Shown: positions 41,548 through 51,346, counted from the stretch's first letter. The stretch is DNA of 64,000 nt from Polyangia bacterium (GCA_030429545.1 JAUIFF010000019.1:62001-126000), one strand, 5' to 3'. Notes: generated by a model not told the origin, from the letters alone. Translations and numbers: made by a program.

Positions 41548-42717
41548 CTATTGGCCGGATGCCTGACGCAAGAGCCGACGTGCGATACTAAAGCGATGAA
41601 CCTCCGAGGGCCCGTCGTAAATGCGAAATGCCCGGATGTCGCGAAAGATCCGCATCGCGACTGTCTCTCCGGTCACCCCCTGCCCTCCTAGGATCTGCAC
41701 ACTGCGGTCGACCACCCGCCAAACGGCTTCGCTGACCGCAACCTTGCTCATGCTCGACTCCATTTTGCCACGTTCGCCCTGGTCGAGGACCCACGCGGTG
41801 TGCCAGGTCGAGAGCCGGGCGGCGTGGAGGTCGATCGCGTTGTCGGCGAGCATAAACCCCACGCCTTCGTGTTGGCCAAGGGTCTTGCCAAACGCCTGGC
41901 GTTTATTTGCATACGCAACAGCTATGTCGTGCACTCGCCGTGCCGCCCCCAACCACCGCATGCAGTGGGTGAGCCGAGCCGGGGCGAGGCGGACTTGGGC
42001 GTAGCGAAAGCCCTCCCCCACGGCGCCGAGGACATTGCTTTTCGGCACCCGCAGTTGGTCAAACGAAACGACTGCATGCCCCCCGGTAAAGCAGGTGTCG
42101 AGAGCGTCCATCTGGCGTTCGATGTGGATCCCCGGCGCATGCATATCGCTGAGGAACATGGTCGCTGCGCCATCTTCGAGCTTGGCCATAATGATGGCAA
42201 ACTTGGCCCCGACCGCCCCGGTAATAAACCACTTGGTTCCATCGATCACGTAGTCGTCGCCGTCCAAAACCGCCGTGGTTGTCAACATTGTCGGGTCCGA
42301 ACCTGCACCGGGAGCCGGCTCGGTCATGGCAAAACAAGACCTCGCGTGGCCCTCGACCAACGGCCGTAAAAATCGTTCACGCTGGGCTGGCGTGGCGATG
42401 CGGTCGAGCAGGTGAATGTTGCCCTCGTCGGGCGCGTGGATGTTGAGGGCGACAGGACCGAGTGGCGAGTAACCTGCCTCTTCAAACACCACCGCCTTGG
42501 CCCGGTGCGACAGCGCTTGGCCACCGTATTCCCGCGGCCCATGGGGCGTGAGCAGCCCGGCAGCTCGTGCCCGCTCGACGAGTTCATCGCGCAGCGATTC
42601 GGCGGGCCCGTGCGGGGTCTGCCGAGGGTCATCCTCCATCGGTATGACCTGCTCGGCGATAAACTGCCGGGTTTGTTGTTGTAGTTGCAAGAGTTCGGGG
42701 GAAAGCGAGAAGTCCAT
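41548..42717 (-). CDS. Acyl-CoA dehydrogenase, ACAD10/11-like
   Basis: FAD flavoenzyme of 389 residues that introduces a 2,3 double bond into acyl-CoA. Motifs are CFAMTEPAPGAGSDP (FAD binding), WFITGAVGAKFAI, and the C-terminal FRIYDGPSEVHR. In most acyl-CoA dehydrogenases the last motif is YEGTSE with Glu as catalytic base; the D-G-P variant with Asp is typical of the ACAD10/11 group. Codon use fits its neighbours. It is the last gene of a long minus-strand lipid-degradation cluster, about 100 bases after the FadJ-like gene. Confidence 0.9.
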   Translation of the reverse strand: MDFSLSPELLQLQQQTRQFIAEQVIPMEDDPRQTPHGPAESLRDELVERARAAGLLTPHGPREYGGQALSHRAKAVVFEEAGYSPLGPVALNIHAPDEGNIHLLDRIATPAQRERFLRPLVEGHARSCFAMTEPAPGAGSDPTMLTTTAVLDGDDYVIDGTKWFITGAVGAKFAIIMAKLEDGAATMFLSDMHAPGIHIERQMDALDTCFTGGHAVVSFDQLRVPKSNVLGAVGEGFRYAQVRLAPARLTHCMRWLGAARRVHDIAVAYANKRQAFGKTLGQHEGVGFMLADNAIDLHAARLSTWHTAWVLDQGERGKMESSMSKVAVSEAVWRVVDRSVQILGGQGVTGETVAMRIFRDIRAFRIYDGPSEVHRFSIARRLLRQASGQ

Positions 42718-42818
42718 CGTGTCCTTTCGGGCGCAATCGCGTGCAATGTGGAGAAGCTTGCAGCCGTCACGACCTCATCTGACCGCTCGCGATCTCCATG
42801 TACCTGCAAAATAATTCG

Positions 42819-44993
42819 CTAGTAAGCCTGTCCGCGCTCGGCCCTATCCACCAGCGATGCCGGGGGCTCAAAGTGTGGACCATAGGCGCCAGCCAGCTCC
42901 CGCGCACGTGCGACAAAACCCCGCAAACCTCCCCTGTATTGGTTGATGTACTGCAGCACACCGCCGGTCCACGCCGGAAAGCCAATCCCGTAGATCGACC
43001 CGATGTTGGCGTCGGCGGCCGAGGTCAACACCCCATCGTCGAGGCACCGAACCGTATCGATGGCTTCGGCAAACAGCATGCGCTCTTGCAAGTCGATAAG
43101 CGGCAAGGTCCGTGAACCCGAAGCAAAGGCCTTGCGTAAACCGGGCCAAATTCGCGTGCGTTTGCCATTTTCGTCGTAATCATAAAACCCCCCGCCGGCC
43201 TTGCGACCCCTGCGGCCGAGTTCGTCGATCATGCGGTCGACCACCTTGCGTGCCGGATGGGCCACATAGGGTTTGCCCTGGGCTGCTGCGGCACGTTCGT
43301 TTTCCTGCTTGATCTTTTGCGTGAGTGTCAGCGTGAGCTCGTCGAGTAGTTGCAGTGCACCGGTCGGGTATCCGGCCTGCAGCGCGGCCTGTTCGATCGA
43401 CGCCGGCTCGACCCCCTCGCCGACTGCCGCGACAGCTTCGTCGATAAACCGCCCGATCACCCGCGAGGTAAAAAACCCGCGGGCATCGTTGACGACGATC
43501 GGCGTCTTGCGGATCTGAAGGGCAAAGTCAAATGCCCGCGCGAGCGCTTCGTCGGACGTATTGGCACCACGCACGATTTCCAGCAGGCGCATCTTGTCGA
43601 CCGGCGAAAAAAAGTGCAGCCCGATGAAGTCGGCCGGGCGCTTAACGCCTTCGGACAACTCGCGGATCGGCAGCGTCGATGTGTTGGAAGCCAGCAGCGC
43701 ATGCGGCTCGACGATGTCTTGGATTTCGCCAAACACCTGTTGCTTGAGTTCGACACTTTCAAACACCGCTTCGATCACCAAGTCGACACCGGCAAAGTCG
43801 GCGGCCTCGGCCGTGGGCGTGATCCGGGCGAGCAATGCTGCTGATTTGTCGGCCGTTGTCTTGCCGCGCTTGAGCGCCTTTTGCTCGACCTTCTCGGCAT
43901 AACCCTTGCCCGCCACGGCCCGCTCGATCGAGGTGTCTTTGAGGACAACTTCGATACCGGCCTTGGCAGCGACATAGGCGATGCCAGCCCCCATCATCCC
44001 GGCCCCCAACACCCCGACCTTGCGCACCGTCTGCCGGGGGATGCCCTGGGGTCGACTCGCACCCGAGGTCAGCTCGCGCAGGTCAAAGAAAAACGCCTTG
44101 ATCATGTTTTTGGCGACCTGCCCACAGGCGAGGTTGACGAGGTAACGCGTCTCGATACGCGAGGCGGTCTCGAAGTCGACAAGCGACCCCTCAACAGCCG
44201 CCGCGAGTGCGGCCCGGGGTGCCGGCAGGGGTGCACCCTTGGTCTGTTTGCGCAGGTTGGCGGTGATCGCCGGCAACATTTTGGCGACCTCTGGACTCTT
44301 CGCCGAACCGCCGGGGATTGCAAAACCCTTAACATCCCACGGTTTGACCGGCTCGGGGTTTTCGGCGATCCAAGCCTTGGCCCGGGGCACCAGCTGCTCG
44401 ACGCTTTGGACAACCTCGTCGACCAAACCAACCTTCTTTGCCGCTGCCGGTTTGTATTTGGTGCCCGTCAAAATCATTTGGGTGAGTGCCCGCTGCAAGC
44501 CAAACATCCGCACCATTCGGGTGATGCCGCCAGCACCTGGGAGCAGCCCGAGCGTCACCTCTGGGCAGCCGATTTGGCAGCCGGGGACATCGGCGACGAT
44601 TCGGTGATGGGCCGCAAGCGCGACCTCGAGTCCGCCGCCTAGGGCCGAGCCATTGATGGCGGCCACCACCGGGCGCCCGAGTTGTTCGAGGCGGCGAAAA
44701 TGGTCTTTGACCCGGTCGATCCGAGCAGTCTGTTCGGCCGCCGTTTCCCGCGTGCTTCGGCGCAGGGAATGGAGGTCGCCCCCGGCAAAAAACGTGTTCT
44801 TGGCACTTGCCAAAATCACCCCGGTAATCGTCTCGCGCTCGGCTTCAAGGCGGGTGACTGCGGCCTCCATCCCCTCGATGTAGGCCGTATTCATTGTATT
44901 TACACTCGATGTCGGGTCATCGAGCGTCAGGGTCACAACCCCGTCTTCGCCGCGTTCCCAACGGATCGCCGTGGTGGTTTCCTCGGTCGTCAT
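42819..44993 (-). CDS. fadJ: FadJ/FadB-like multifunctional beta-oxidation enzyme
   Basis: Fused enoyl-CoA hydratase and L-3-hydroxyacyl-CoA dehydrogenase of 724 residues. The N-terminal crotonase domain has TFFAGGDLHSL, GSALGGGLEVALAAHHRI and GCPEVTLGLLPGAGGITRM with the two catalytic Glu. The dehydrogenase part has the Rossmann motif VGVLGAGMMGAGIAYVAA and HFFSPVDKMRLLEIV with the catalytic His. It acts with the thiolase encoded 110 bases upstream on the same strand. The start at 44993 agrees with the crotonase N-terminus. Confidence 0.93.
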   Translation of the reverse strand: MTTEETTTAIRWERGEDGVVTLTLDDPTSSVNTMNTAYIEGMEAAVTRLEAERETITGVILASAKNTFFAGGDLHSLRRSTRETAAEQTARIDRVKDHFRRLEQLGRPVVAAINGSALGGGLEVALAAHHRIVADVPGCQIGCPEVTLGLLPGAGGITRMVRMFGLQRALTQMILTGTKYKPAAAKKVGLVDEVVQSVEQLVPRAKAWIAENPEPVKPWDVKGFAIPGGSAKSPEVAKMLPAITANLRKQTKGAPLPAPRAALAAAVEGSLVDFETASRIETRYLVNLACGQVAKNMIKAFFFDLRELTSGASRPQGIPRQTVRKVGVLGAGMMGAGIAYVAAKAGIEVVLKDTSIERAVAGKGYAEKVEQKALKRGKTTADKSAALLARITPTAEAADFAGVDLVIEAVFESVELKQQVFGEIQDIVEPHALLASNTSTLPIRELSEGVKRPADFIGLHFFSPVDKMRLLEIVRGANTSDEALARAFDFALQIRKTPIVVNDARGFFTSRVIGRFIDEAVAAVGEGVEPASIEQAALQAGYPTGALQLLDELTLTLTQKIKQENERAAAAQGKPYVAHPARKVVDRMIDELGRRGRKAGGGFYDYDENGKRTRIWPGLRKAFASGSRTLPLIDLQERMLFAEAIDTVRCLDDGVLTSAADANIGSIYGIGFPAWTGGVLQYINQYRGGLRGFVARARELAGAYGPHFEPPASLVDRAERGQAY

Positions 44994-45104
44994 AACACTT
45001 GTCCTTTCGCCCCAGGCACGTGCCTCTTGGACACTTCAATGTCGACACTTTGTCGGCACGCGCTGCACTGCTCAGTCATTCACTTTCTACACGCCGTTAT
45101 TGGC

Positions 45105-46316
45105 TCACAACCGTTCAATGATGGTCGCTATCCCCATACCAGCGCCGACGCACAGTGTCGCCAACCCGTAGCGCAACTGGCGACGTTCGAGCTCGTCGAG
45201 CAAAGTACCCAAAATGATGGCTCCGGTGGCCCCGAGTGGGTGCCCCATGGCTATTGCCCCGCCGTTGACATTGACCCGATCGTGGGGGACATCGAGATCC
45301 TTCATCCACTTGAGGACGACCGAGGCAAACGCTTCGTTGACCTCAAATAGGTCGATGTCGCTGATGTTGAGCCCTGCCCGTGCAAGTGCCCGCCGGGTTG
45401 CGGGGGTGGGTCCGGTCAACATGATCGTCGGTTCGCTGCCGATCGCGGCCATCGAGACGATCCGTGCCCGCGGCCGAAGACCGAGGTCGTGTCCGACGGT
45501 TTCGTTGCCAATCACCATCAACGAGGCGCCATCGACAATTCCCGAGGAGTTGGCCGCGGTGTGGACATGCTCGATGCGTTCGACGTGGTGGTACTTTTGT
45601 AGCGCAACCGCATCAAAGCCCCCGAGGTCGCCGATTTTGGTAAACGCCGGCCGCAGCTTGGCCAACGACTCGAGCGACGAAGACGGCCGCCGGTGCTCAT
45701 CGGTGTCGAGCAGGGTCAGGCCGTTGATGTCGCGCACGGGAATCACCGAGTTTTTGAAGTAGCCCTGTTGCCAGGCGTGCTCAGCCCGCTGTTGCGAAGC
45801 CACGGCGTAGGCATCGACCGCGCCGCGGTCAAAACCCTCGATGGTCGCGACCAGGTCGGCGCTGATGCCCTGTGGCACGAAGTAGGCGTCGTAGACCGTG
45901 GTCGGGTCTTGGACGTAGGCGCCACCGTCTGAGCCCAGGGGAATGCGGGACATCGACTCGACACCGCCGGCGAGTACGAGGTCGTCTGAACCGGATGCAA
46001 CCTTGGCGGCCGCGAGGTTGACAGCTTCGAGCCCCGAGGCACAAAAGCGGTTGATCTGGACGCCCGGCACCGACTCGGGCAAGTCCGAAACCAGCACGGC
46101 CGTCCGCGCAATGTCGCCACCCTGCTCGCCCACCGGCGAGACGACCCCGAGGACAATGTCATCGACGCGATTTGGGTCGAACTGCGGGTGCCGGGGCCCA
46201 AGCTCGTGCAGCAGGCCAACGACGAGATCCACGGGTTTGACCCCATGTAGCGACCCACCCCGGTTTTTGCCGCGCGGGGTACGGATGGCGTCGTAGATAA
46301 ACGCGGATTGATGCAT
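45105..46316 (-). CDS. fadA: Thiolase (acetyl-CoA C-acyltransferase)
   Basis: Cytoplasmic 3-ketoacyl-CoA thiolase of about 403 residues that cleaves 3-ketoacyl-CoA. The acyl-accepting Cys lies in NRFCASGLEAVN. Downstream motifs are VNEAFASV, GGAIAMGHPLGATG (His) and TLCVGAGMGIA (second Cys). The start at 46316 gives the conserved MHQSAFIYDAIRTPRGK opening and has GAGGGAG nine bases upstream; a longer frame from 46367 is not conserved. Forms the beta-oxidation pair with the FadJ-like gene. The fadA symbol is by function. Confidence 0.92.
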   Translation of the reverse strand: MHQSAFIYDAIRTPRGKNRGGSLHGVKPVDLVVGLLHELGPRHPQFDPNRVDDIVLGVVSPVGEQGGDIARTAVLVSDLPESVPGVQINRFCASGLEAVNLAAAKVASGSDDLVLAGGVESMSRIPLGSDGGAYVQDPTTVYDAYFVPQGISADLVATIEGFDRGAVDAYAVASQQRAEHAWQQGYFKNSVIPVRDINGLTLLDTDEHRRPSSSLESLAKLRPAFTKIGDLGGFDAVALQKYHHVERIEHVHTAANSSGIVDGASLMVIGNETVGHDLGLRPRARIVSMAAIGSEPTIMLTGPTPATRRALARAGLNISDIDLFEVNEAFASVVLKWMKDLDVPHDRVNVNGGAIAMGHPLGATGAIILGTLLDELERRQLRYGLATLCVGAGMGIATIIERL

Positions 46317-46429
46317 ATTCAAACTCCCTCTCTGGTGCATGGTGCACGCAAGTCGTTGTTGGCCCAAAATCGTTGTGTGTACATTTTATGTGGGAAACAG
46401 GCGTGACTGAGGCATCTGATGTACATGCA

Positions 46430-47617
46430 CTAAGACTCGGCACCAGCCACTGCTGCGATGGGCCCGAGCAACTGCTCGGCCAACACTGCCCGCTGAAAAC
46501 TGCCGTCGCCAAACAGCACTTCATTGTGTTTTTGCCGTTTGAAGTACAGCTGGACCGCACACTCCCAGGTAAACCCGATGCCGCCGTGGAGTTGGACCGA
46601 ACGCCCAGAGCAGTAGGCCGCCATGTCACTCGCCGAAGCCTTGGCCATCCGCGCACAAACGTCTGTCTCCTCAGGAGCGTGGTCGTAGGCCCAGGCCGCG
46701 TCGTACAGCAACGAGCGGGCCTCGTCGATCGCCAGCATCATGTCGACCAGCGGGTGTTTGACGGCCTGGAAAAATCCCAACGGACGGTCAAACTGGACCC
46801 GGGTACGCGCGTACTCGGCGGTTGTTTGTAGTTGCCACTCAGCGGCCCCGACCATGTCGGCCGTGACTGCAAGCAACATCGCCGGCCACGCAGCTGCCAG
46901 CGCCTTGGCGCCCTCGCCCGGCTTGGCAATACAGGCATGGGCGGGCACCGTGACGCCGCCAAAGTCAACCTGGCCCTGGTCGCGCGTGAGGTCGACAATC
47001 GCGTCGGGCACAATCCGCACACCGGGCGCACGGGCGTCGACGATGTACAGGCCAACGCCCTCGGCCGCCTGTGCCTTGACGACAAAGAACTCGGCTTTTT
47101 GTGCCTCTTGCACGTAGTGTGCGGTCCCTTCGAGGGTCAACAGACCTGCGGACGCACGCACGCGGACATCGGTATCTTCGTGGTCCCACGAGCCGTGGCG
47201 GTTGGTGATCGCCAGCGAAACCGGTGTACCATCAACAATTTTCTTGAGCAGCTCGTGGGCTGACGGTGCCCGGCAGCTGCGCAGTACAGCGGTTGCGCAA
47301 AATGTGGCGACCAACGGGCATGGCAGGGCGACGCGCCCGACCTCTTCGAGCAGTCCGACCATCGCACAAAGCGGCATCCCAAACCCGCCACAGGCCTTGG
47401 GCACGGCCACCGCAGGCCATCCGAGCTCGACCACTTCGGTCCACAGGTCGCGGTCAAACACGCACTCTCGCGTGGGGTCGATGGTCCCGGCGACGTGCTT
47501 GTGAAGTTGTTCGAGCGGCAGTCGCCGGGCCAACAGCTTGCGCGCCGTCTGTTTGAGCATCGCGGCTTCGTCGGAGAATCCGAGGTCGTCTGGGCGAATC
47601 GCTGTATGTACAGGCAT
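46430..47617 (-). CDS. Acyl-CoA dehydrogenase, possibly non-catalytic partner subunit
   Basis: Acyl-CoA dehydrogenase fold of about 395 residues with helical N-terminus, a central beta domain (VPDAIVDLTRDQGQVDFGGV) and C-terminal helices (YARTRVQFDRPLGFFQAVKH, SVQLHGGIGFTWECAVQLYFKR). The usual catalytic-base motif at the C-terminus is not visible. It lies eight bases after an acyl-CoA dehydrogenase that keeps the normal tail. Such adjacent pairs form alpha2beta2 enzymes in steroid side-chain degradation, and this gene may encode the supporting subunit. The start at 47617 (ATG) is chosen because it precedes the domain; the longer frame to 47737 is unlikely. Confidence 0.85.
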   Translation of the reverse strand: MPVHTAIRPDDLGFSDEAAMLKQTARKLLARRLPLEQLHKHVAGTIDPTRECVFDRDLWTEVVELGWPAVAVPKACGGFGMPLCAMVGLLEEVGRVALPCPLVATFCATAVLRSCRAPSAHELLKKIVDGTPVSLAITNRHGSWDHEDTDVRVRASAGLLTLEGTAHYVQEAQKAEFFVVKAQAAEGVGLYIVDARAPGVRIVPDAIVDLTRDQGQVDFGGVTVPAHACIAKPGEGAKALAAAWPAMLLAVTADMVGAAEWQLQTTAEYARTRVQFDRPLGFFQAVKHPLVDMMLAIDEARSLLYDAAWAYDHAPEETDVCARMAKASASDMAAYCSGRSVQLHGGIGFTWECAVQLYFKRQKHNEVLFGDGSFQRAVLAEQLLGPIAAVAGAES

Positions 47618-47625
47618 TGGCTCCC

Positions 47626-48885
47626 TCACTTCGACTTCGCCAGGCCGAGCACGCGCTCGCCCAAGATGTTGCGCTGAACTTCGCTGGTCCCAGCGGCAAT
47701 CGTAAACCCGTAGGAGTTCATGTATTTGTGCGACCACTCCCCGGCGACAAGCCCAGGGTGGCTGCGGTGGAGCGTGCTGGCCATCCCCTGGATCTCGCAG
47801 GCGACCCGGGCAGTGTCCTGCAACAGCTCGGACAGCAGCAGTTTATGTTGTAGCTGCAAGCGTTGTGGATGTTCCTGCAAGACCGGGTGCCCGGCCCTGT
47901 GTTCGGTCGCCAAAAATCCGCGCTCACGGATAAGCAGGCGAACAATCTTGTCGCGGATCACCGGGTCGTCGGCCGCTGCCCGCCCGGCACGCACACAACT
48001 TCGGGCAAGTGCGGGCAGTCCACCCGGGCCACGTGTTTGCGAGGCGTCGCCAGCCAACCCCACACCGGCCCCGGGCGTCACCAACGGTCCGCCGCCGCGT
48101 TCGTGGAGCAGGGTTGTCATCGCGACACTCCAACCGCGGCCTGGCTGGTCGAGCAATGCATCGTCACCAACTTCGAGGCCGTCAAACAGGACTTCGTTGA
48201 AGCCGAGCCCACCGGTCATTTTGATGAGCGGACGGACCTCAACACCGCGCCCAAGTGCCGCGGCGATCGGGACGAGAAAGTAGGAAAGCCCGCGGTATTT
48301 GTGCCCGCGATCGGTGCGGGCGAGGAGAATCATCCAGTCGGCGAACTGGGCGAGCGAGGTCCAAACCTTGTGCCCGTGGATGACCCAGCGATCGTCCCTG
48401 CGCTCGGCAAACGCCTGGACGTTGGCGAGGTCGGAGCCGGCCCCGGGCTCGCTAAACCCCTGGCACCAAATTTCGTCGGCGGACAAGATGCCGGGGATAA
48501 ATCGCCGCTTTTGGGCCTCGGTTCCGTGGTGATAAATCGCTGGCGCGGCCATCCCGAGACCGACGATGTTCGGCAGGTAGGGTGCGCCCGCACTGCGCAG
48601 CTCTTCGTTGGCGATAGCTTGGCAGTCTGTGCGCCCGCCACCGCCGTAGCACGCCGGGTAGTCACACCCGACAAGCCCGGCATCGTAGGCGGCGCGTTGC
48701 CAATTTCGCAGGTAGGTGAGTTGTTCGTCGCTGGCGATTTCGATGGCGCTGACCGGCAGACCAAAGTTTGGCGGCGGCGGCAGGTTGCCGGCCAACCATG
48801 TCCGGCAGTGCATGCGAAAGGCAGTGTCGTCACAACTCGAAAGCGGTTCACCCACGGGTGCATGAGGTAGCGTACTTACGCCCAT
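47626..48885 (-). CDS. Acyl-CoA dehydrogenase, catalytic partner subunit
   Basis: FAD-dependent acyl-CoA dehydrogenase of about 419 residues. It has WCQGFSEPGAGSDLANVQ (FAD site), GHKVWTSLAQFADWMILLART, and the C-terminal IAAGTSEVQRNILGERVLGL. The ATG at 48885 is preferred to TTG 48894. It is followed at once by the second dehydrogenase gene; the pair probably makes one heteromeric enzyme. It overlaps the decayed dehydrogenase fragment at its start. Substrate is not evident; the neighbourhood suggests a fatty-acyl or steroid side-chain substrate. Confidence 0.9.
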   Translation of the reverse strand: MGVSTLPHAPVGEPLSSCDDTAFRMHCRTWLAGNLPPPPNFGLPVSAIEIASDEQLTYLRNWQRAAYDAGLVGCDYPACYGGGGRTDCQAIANEELRSAGAPYLPNIVGLGMAAPAIYHHGTEAQKRRFIPGILSADEIWCQGFSEPGAGSDLANVQAFAERRDDRWVIHGHKVWTSLAQFADWMILLARTDRGHKYRGLSYFLVPIAAALGRGVEVRPLIKMTGGLGFNEVLFDGLEVGDDALLDQPGRGWSVAMTTLLHERGGGPLVTPGAGVGLAGDASQTRGPGGLPALARSCVRAGRAAADDPVIRDKIVRLLIRERGFLATEHRAGHPVLQEHPQRLQLQHKLLLSELLQDTARVACEIQGMASTLHRSHPGLVAGEWSHKYMNSYGFTIAAGTSEVQRNILGERVLGLAKSK

Positions 48886-49036
48886 CAAGTCCAAGCTTCC
48901 TGCCGAGAATCTCGGCCATCATCTCGTTGGTGCCGCCAACGGTCCGGGTGGCATCGCAAAACCTCCGGCGCACCTGGAGCTCCTCCGTGTCGCCTGCTTG
49001 GTCGACAGTTGCCGCTTCGACCAAAGCTGGCAGCAA
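48848..49036 (-). pseudogene. Remnant of an acyl-CoA dehydrogenase C-terminus
   Basis: A 62-codon frame whose core RRFCDATRTVGGTNEMMAEI followed by LGRKLGL matches the last stretch of acyl-CoA dehydrogenases (RDARV-x-GGTSEIM-x-EIIGRxLGL). Nothing upstream in any frame restores the FAD or substrate domains, so only the end of a gene survives. It lies between tetR and the intact dehydrogenase pair and overlaps the latter by 38 nt, which suggests an internal deletion of a third dehydrogenase gene. Translation as a small protein cannot be excluded. Confidence 0.65.
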
Positions 49037-49067
49037 CCGCCCTCGATACGTTGGAACTCATAGGCTT

Positions 49068-49778
49068 TCACGAACGTATGCCAAGGCTGCGCGCAATGTG
49101 CCGGCGTAACAGCGCCTGAACTTCCCGAATCGGAATGTCGGGGTTGACCAACCACCGATACAAGAGCCCGTCGATCGCGCTTGCCAGCAACTGGGCTGCG
49201 AGCTGGGGCTCGATGTCGTCGGCAACCTCCCCCGCCTGTTGGCCCTCGTCGATCCAGCGGGCCAGGGCCCGGATGTGTGCCCGATTGACGCGGGCGACAT
49301 TGGCCCGGTACTCGGCACTCGGGTCGATACTGGCGTAGCGCAGCAAGTACATGGCCCGAAGTTCATCTGGCTCTTCGAGCATAAACACGAGCAGTGCGTC
49401 GGTCACGTACTGGAGCGCCACAATCCCGGTCGATGTACCAACAACTGCCTGCACGCGGCGCAGCCAATCGGCGGCAATACTGTCGTGGACGTGGCCGAGA
49501 AGTCCGGCCTTCGAGCCAAAGCGGTGGGTCACAAGCCCGCGGGAGTAGCCCGAACGCTTGCCAATTTCCGCGAGTGTCATCCCGGCGATGCCGCGCTCGA
49601 CAAGCAGGCTGACCGCCGCCCGTGTCATCGCTACTTCGGAGGTCGCGGTCCGCTCCTCCTGTGTCCGAGGCTTGCGCGATTTGCGTTTTTTTGGCCGAGT
49701 CCCTGACAGAGTCGGTAATTTACCATACAAAGGAGTGCGAACATTGTCGCGCGTACCGGTGTGGAAGTGCTCATCCAT
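49068..49778 (-). CDS. TetR-family transcriptional regulator
   Basis: Repressor-like protein of about 236 residues. After a basic unstructured start (RPKKRKSRKPRTQ), the TetR DNA-binding domain is clear: AMTRAAVSLLVERGIAGMTL, EIGKRSGYSRGLVTHRFGSK, and GLLGHVHD. The helical C-terminal ligand domain follows. It lies inside the lipid-degradation locus, so it probably senses an acyl-CoA and controls the flanking genes. The start is uncertain: ATG 49778 is preferred, 49832 is possible. A perfect palindrome lies upstream at 49843. Confidence 0.88.
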   Translation of the reverse strand: MDEHFHTGTRDNVRTPLYGKLPTLSGTRPKKRKSRKPRTQEERTATSEVAMTRAAVSLLVERGIAGMTLAEIGKRSGYSRGLVTHRFGSKAGLLGHVHDSIAADWLRRVQAVVGTSTGIVALQYVTDALLVFMLEEPDELRAMYLLRYASIDPSAEYRANVARVNRAHIRALARWIDEGQQAGEVADDIEPQLAAQLLASAIDGLLYRWLVNPDIPIREVQALLRRHIARSLGIRS

Positions 49779-49842
49779 GTGTAACGAGGTGTGTGTCGGT
49801 CGGCGGTAAAATTGCGTCACGCGGCGTGGCAAAGTAATTGTA

Positions 49843-49861
49843 TCAGCAAACTATTTGCTGA
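49843..49861. promoter_or_regulatory. Perfect palindrome, candidate TetR operator
   Basis: TCAGCAAA-CTA-TTTGCTGA, eight-base perfect arms, lies between the stop of the aldehyde dehydrogenase gene and the tetR start. Size and position fit autoregulation by TetR; a short terminator is less likely because no T-run follows. Confidence 0.5.
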
Positions 49862-49918
49862 CTGGTTGAAACAACACCTGTCCCTCCCGACAAGTGGAAG
49901 GGACACGTGCGCCAAAGA

Positions 49919-51346
49919 CTACTCGGGGTAGCCGAGCAACGACTTGGTTTCGAGATACTCCTCGAGCCCCCACTTGCCAAACTCTCGCCCGTTGCCCGAA
50001 CGCTTGTAGCCGCCAAAGGCCATACCGAGGTCGACTGGCGTGCCGTTGAGGTGGACCATGCCGGCACGCAACCGACGTCCGACGGCAGCCGCCCGTTTGG
50101 GATCGCCAGAAGTCACGTAGGCGGCCAGGCCATATTCGGTGTCGTTGGCAATCTCGACCGCGTGGTCTTCGTCGTCGTAACCGATCAGCACGAGCACCGG
50201 CCCAAAAACTTCTGTCCGGGCGATTTCCGAGTTGTTGTCGACATCGGAGAACACCGTCGGCCGGACATAAAAGCCGCGCTCTAGCCCTTGGGGTCGCCCG
50301 GTCCCGCCGCATTCGAGTTTGATGCCGGCCGCGATGGCCCGCTCAATCAGCCCCTGGATGCGTTCGTATTGCCCCCGCGAGACCACGGGCCCGAGTTGGG
50401 TCGCCTCGTTTTGTGGGGGCCCGACAACCAAACTTTCGGCGGTTGCCTTGGCGATGGCAGCCGCCTCCGCCATCCGCGCCCGGGGGACGAGCATGCGGGT
50501 GGGGGCATTGCACGACTGCCCGGAGTTCACACACACCACAAAGGTGTCGCGCCCAATCGCCTCGGCAAAGTTGGCATCGTCGAGGATGATGTTGGGCGAT
50601 TTGCCACCGAGCTCTTGGGTCACCCGCTTGACGGTTGGGGCCGCACACTCGGCAACCGAAATACCCGCCCGCGTGGACCCGGTGATCGAGACCATATCGA
50701 TACCCGGGTGTTTGGAGATCGCCACACCGACGGTCGGACCGTCGCCATTGACCATATTAAACACACCGGCTGGCACACCTGCCTCGTGGAGGATGTCGGC
50801 AAAGATCAAGGCCGAAAGTGGAGCGAGTTCCGACGGCTTGAGGACCATTGTGCAACCGGTCGCAAGTGCTGGCCCAACCTTCGCCCCGATCTGGTTGGTC
50901 GGCCAGTTCCACGGGGTAATCAACCCACAGACCCCAACCGGCTCGCGCACGACGAGGTGTTTGCCAACGCGCTCCTCAAACGGGAAGTTGTCGAGGGCGG
51001 CGCGGGAGTACATCAGGTGGGCGAGCCCACAGGGCGCTTGCATGGTGTTTGAAAGGCCAGTTGGCGCCCCCATCTCGGTGGTAATCGCCTCGGCGAGTTC
51101 GCCCGAACGCTTTTTGTAGACCGCTAAGATCTGGCCCAACAACTCGCTACGTGCCGCCACACTTGTCTGCGAAAACGAAGCGAACGCCTGGCATGCCGCT
51201 GCGACTGCGCGATCGACATCGGCGGCATTACCCGCGGCGATTGTCGCTACTTTTTCTTCGGTCGCAGGGTTGACGACATCGATCGTCCCCTCCCCCTGCG
51301 CGTCGACCCATTGTCCGTCGATGTAAAACTTGCTGTGGTGATTCAT
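49919..51346 (-). CDS. NAD(P)-dependent aldehyde dehydrogenase
   Basis: Cytoplasmic enzyme of 475 residues that oxidises an aldehyde to the acid. The active-site Glu is in TQELGGKSPNIILDD and the nucleophilic Cys in NSGQSCNAPTRMLVP. The cofactor region has TPWNWPTNQIGAKVGPALATG and SITGSTRAG. Length and motifs fit the general ALDH superfamily; substrate is unclear. GGAGGAG precedes the ATG. It probably turns aldehydes into acids that feed the acyl-CoA synthetase in the same cluster. Confidence 0.93.
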   Translation of the reverse strand: MNHHSKFYIDGQWVDAQGEGTIDVVNPATEEKVATIAAGNAADVDRAVAAACQAFASFSQTSVAARSELLGQILAVYKKRSGELAEAITTEMGAPTGLSNTMQAPCGLAHLMYSRAALDNFPFEERVGKHLVVREPVGVCGLITPWNWPTNQIGAKVGPALATGCTMVLKPSELAPLSALIFADILHEAGVPAGVFNMVNGDGPTVGVAISKHPGIDMVSITGSTRAGISVAECAAPTVKRVTQELGGKSPNIILDDANFAEAIGRDTFVVCVNSGQSCNAPTRMLVPRARMAEAAAIAKATAESLVVGPPQNEATQLGPVVSRGQYERIQGLIERAIAAGIKLECGGTGRPQGLERGFYVRPTVFSDVDNNSEIARTEVFGPVLVLIGYDDEDHAVEIANDTEYGLAAYVTSGDPKRAAAVGRRLRAGMVHLNGTPVDLGMAFGGYKRSGNGREFGKWGLEEYLETKSLLGYPE

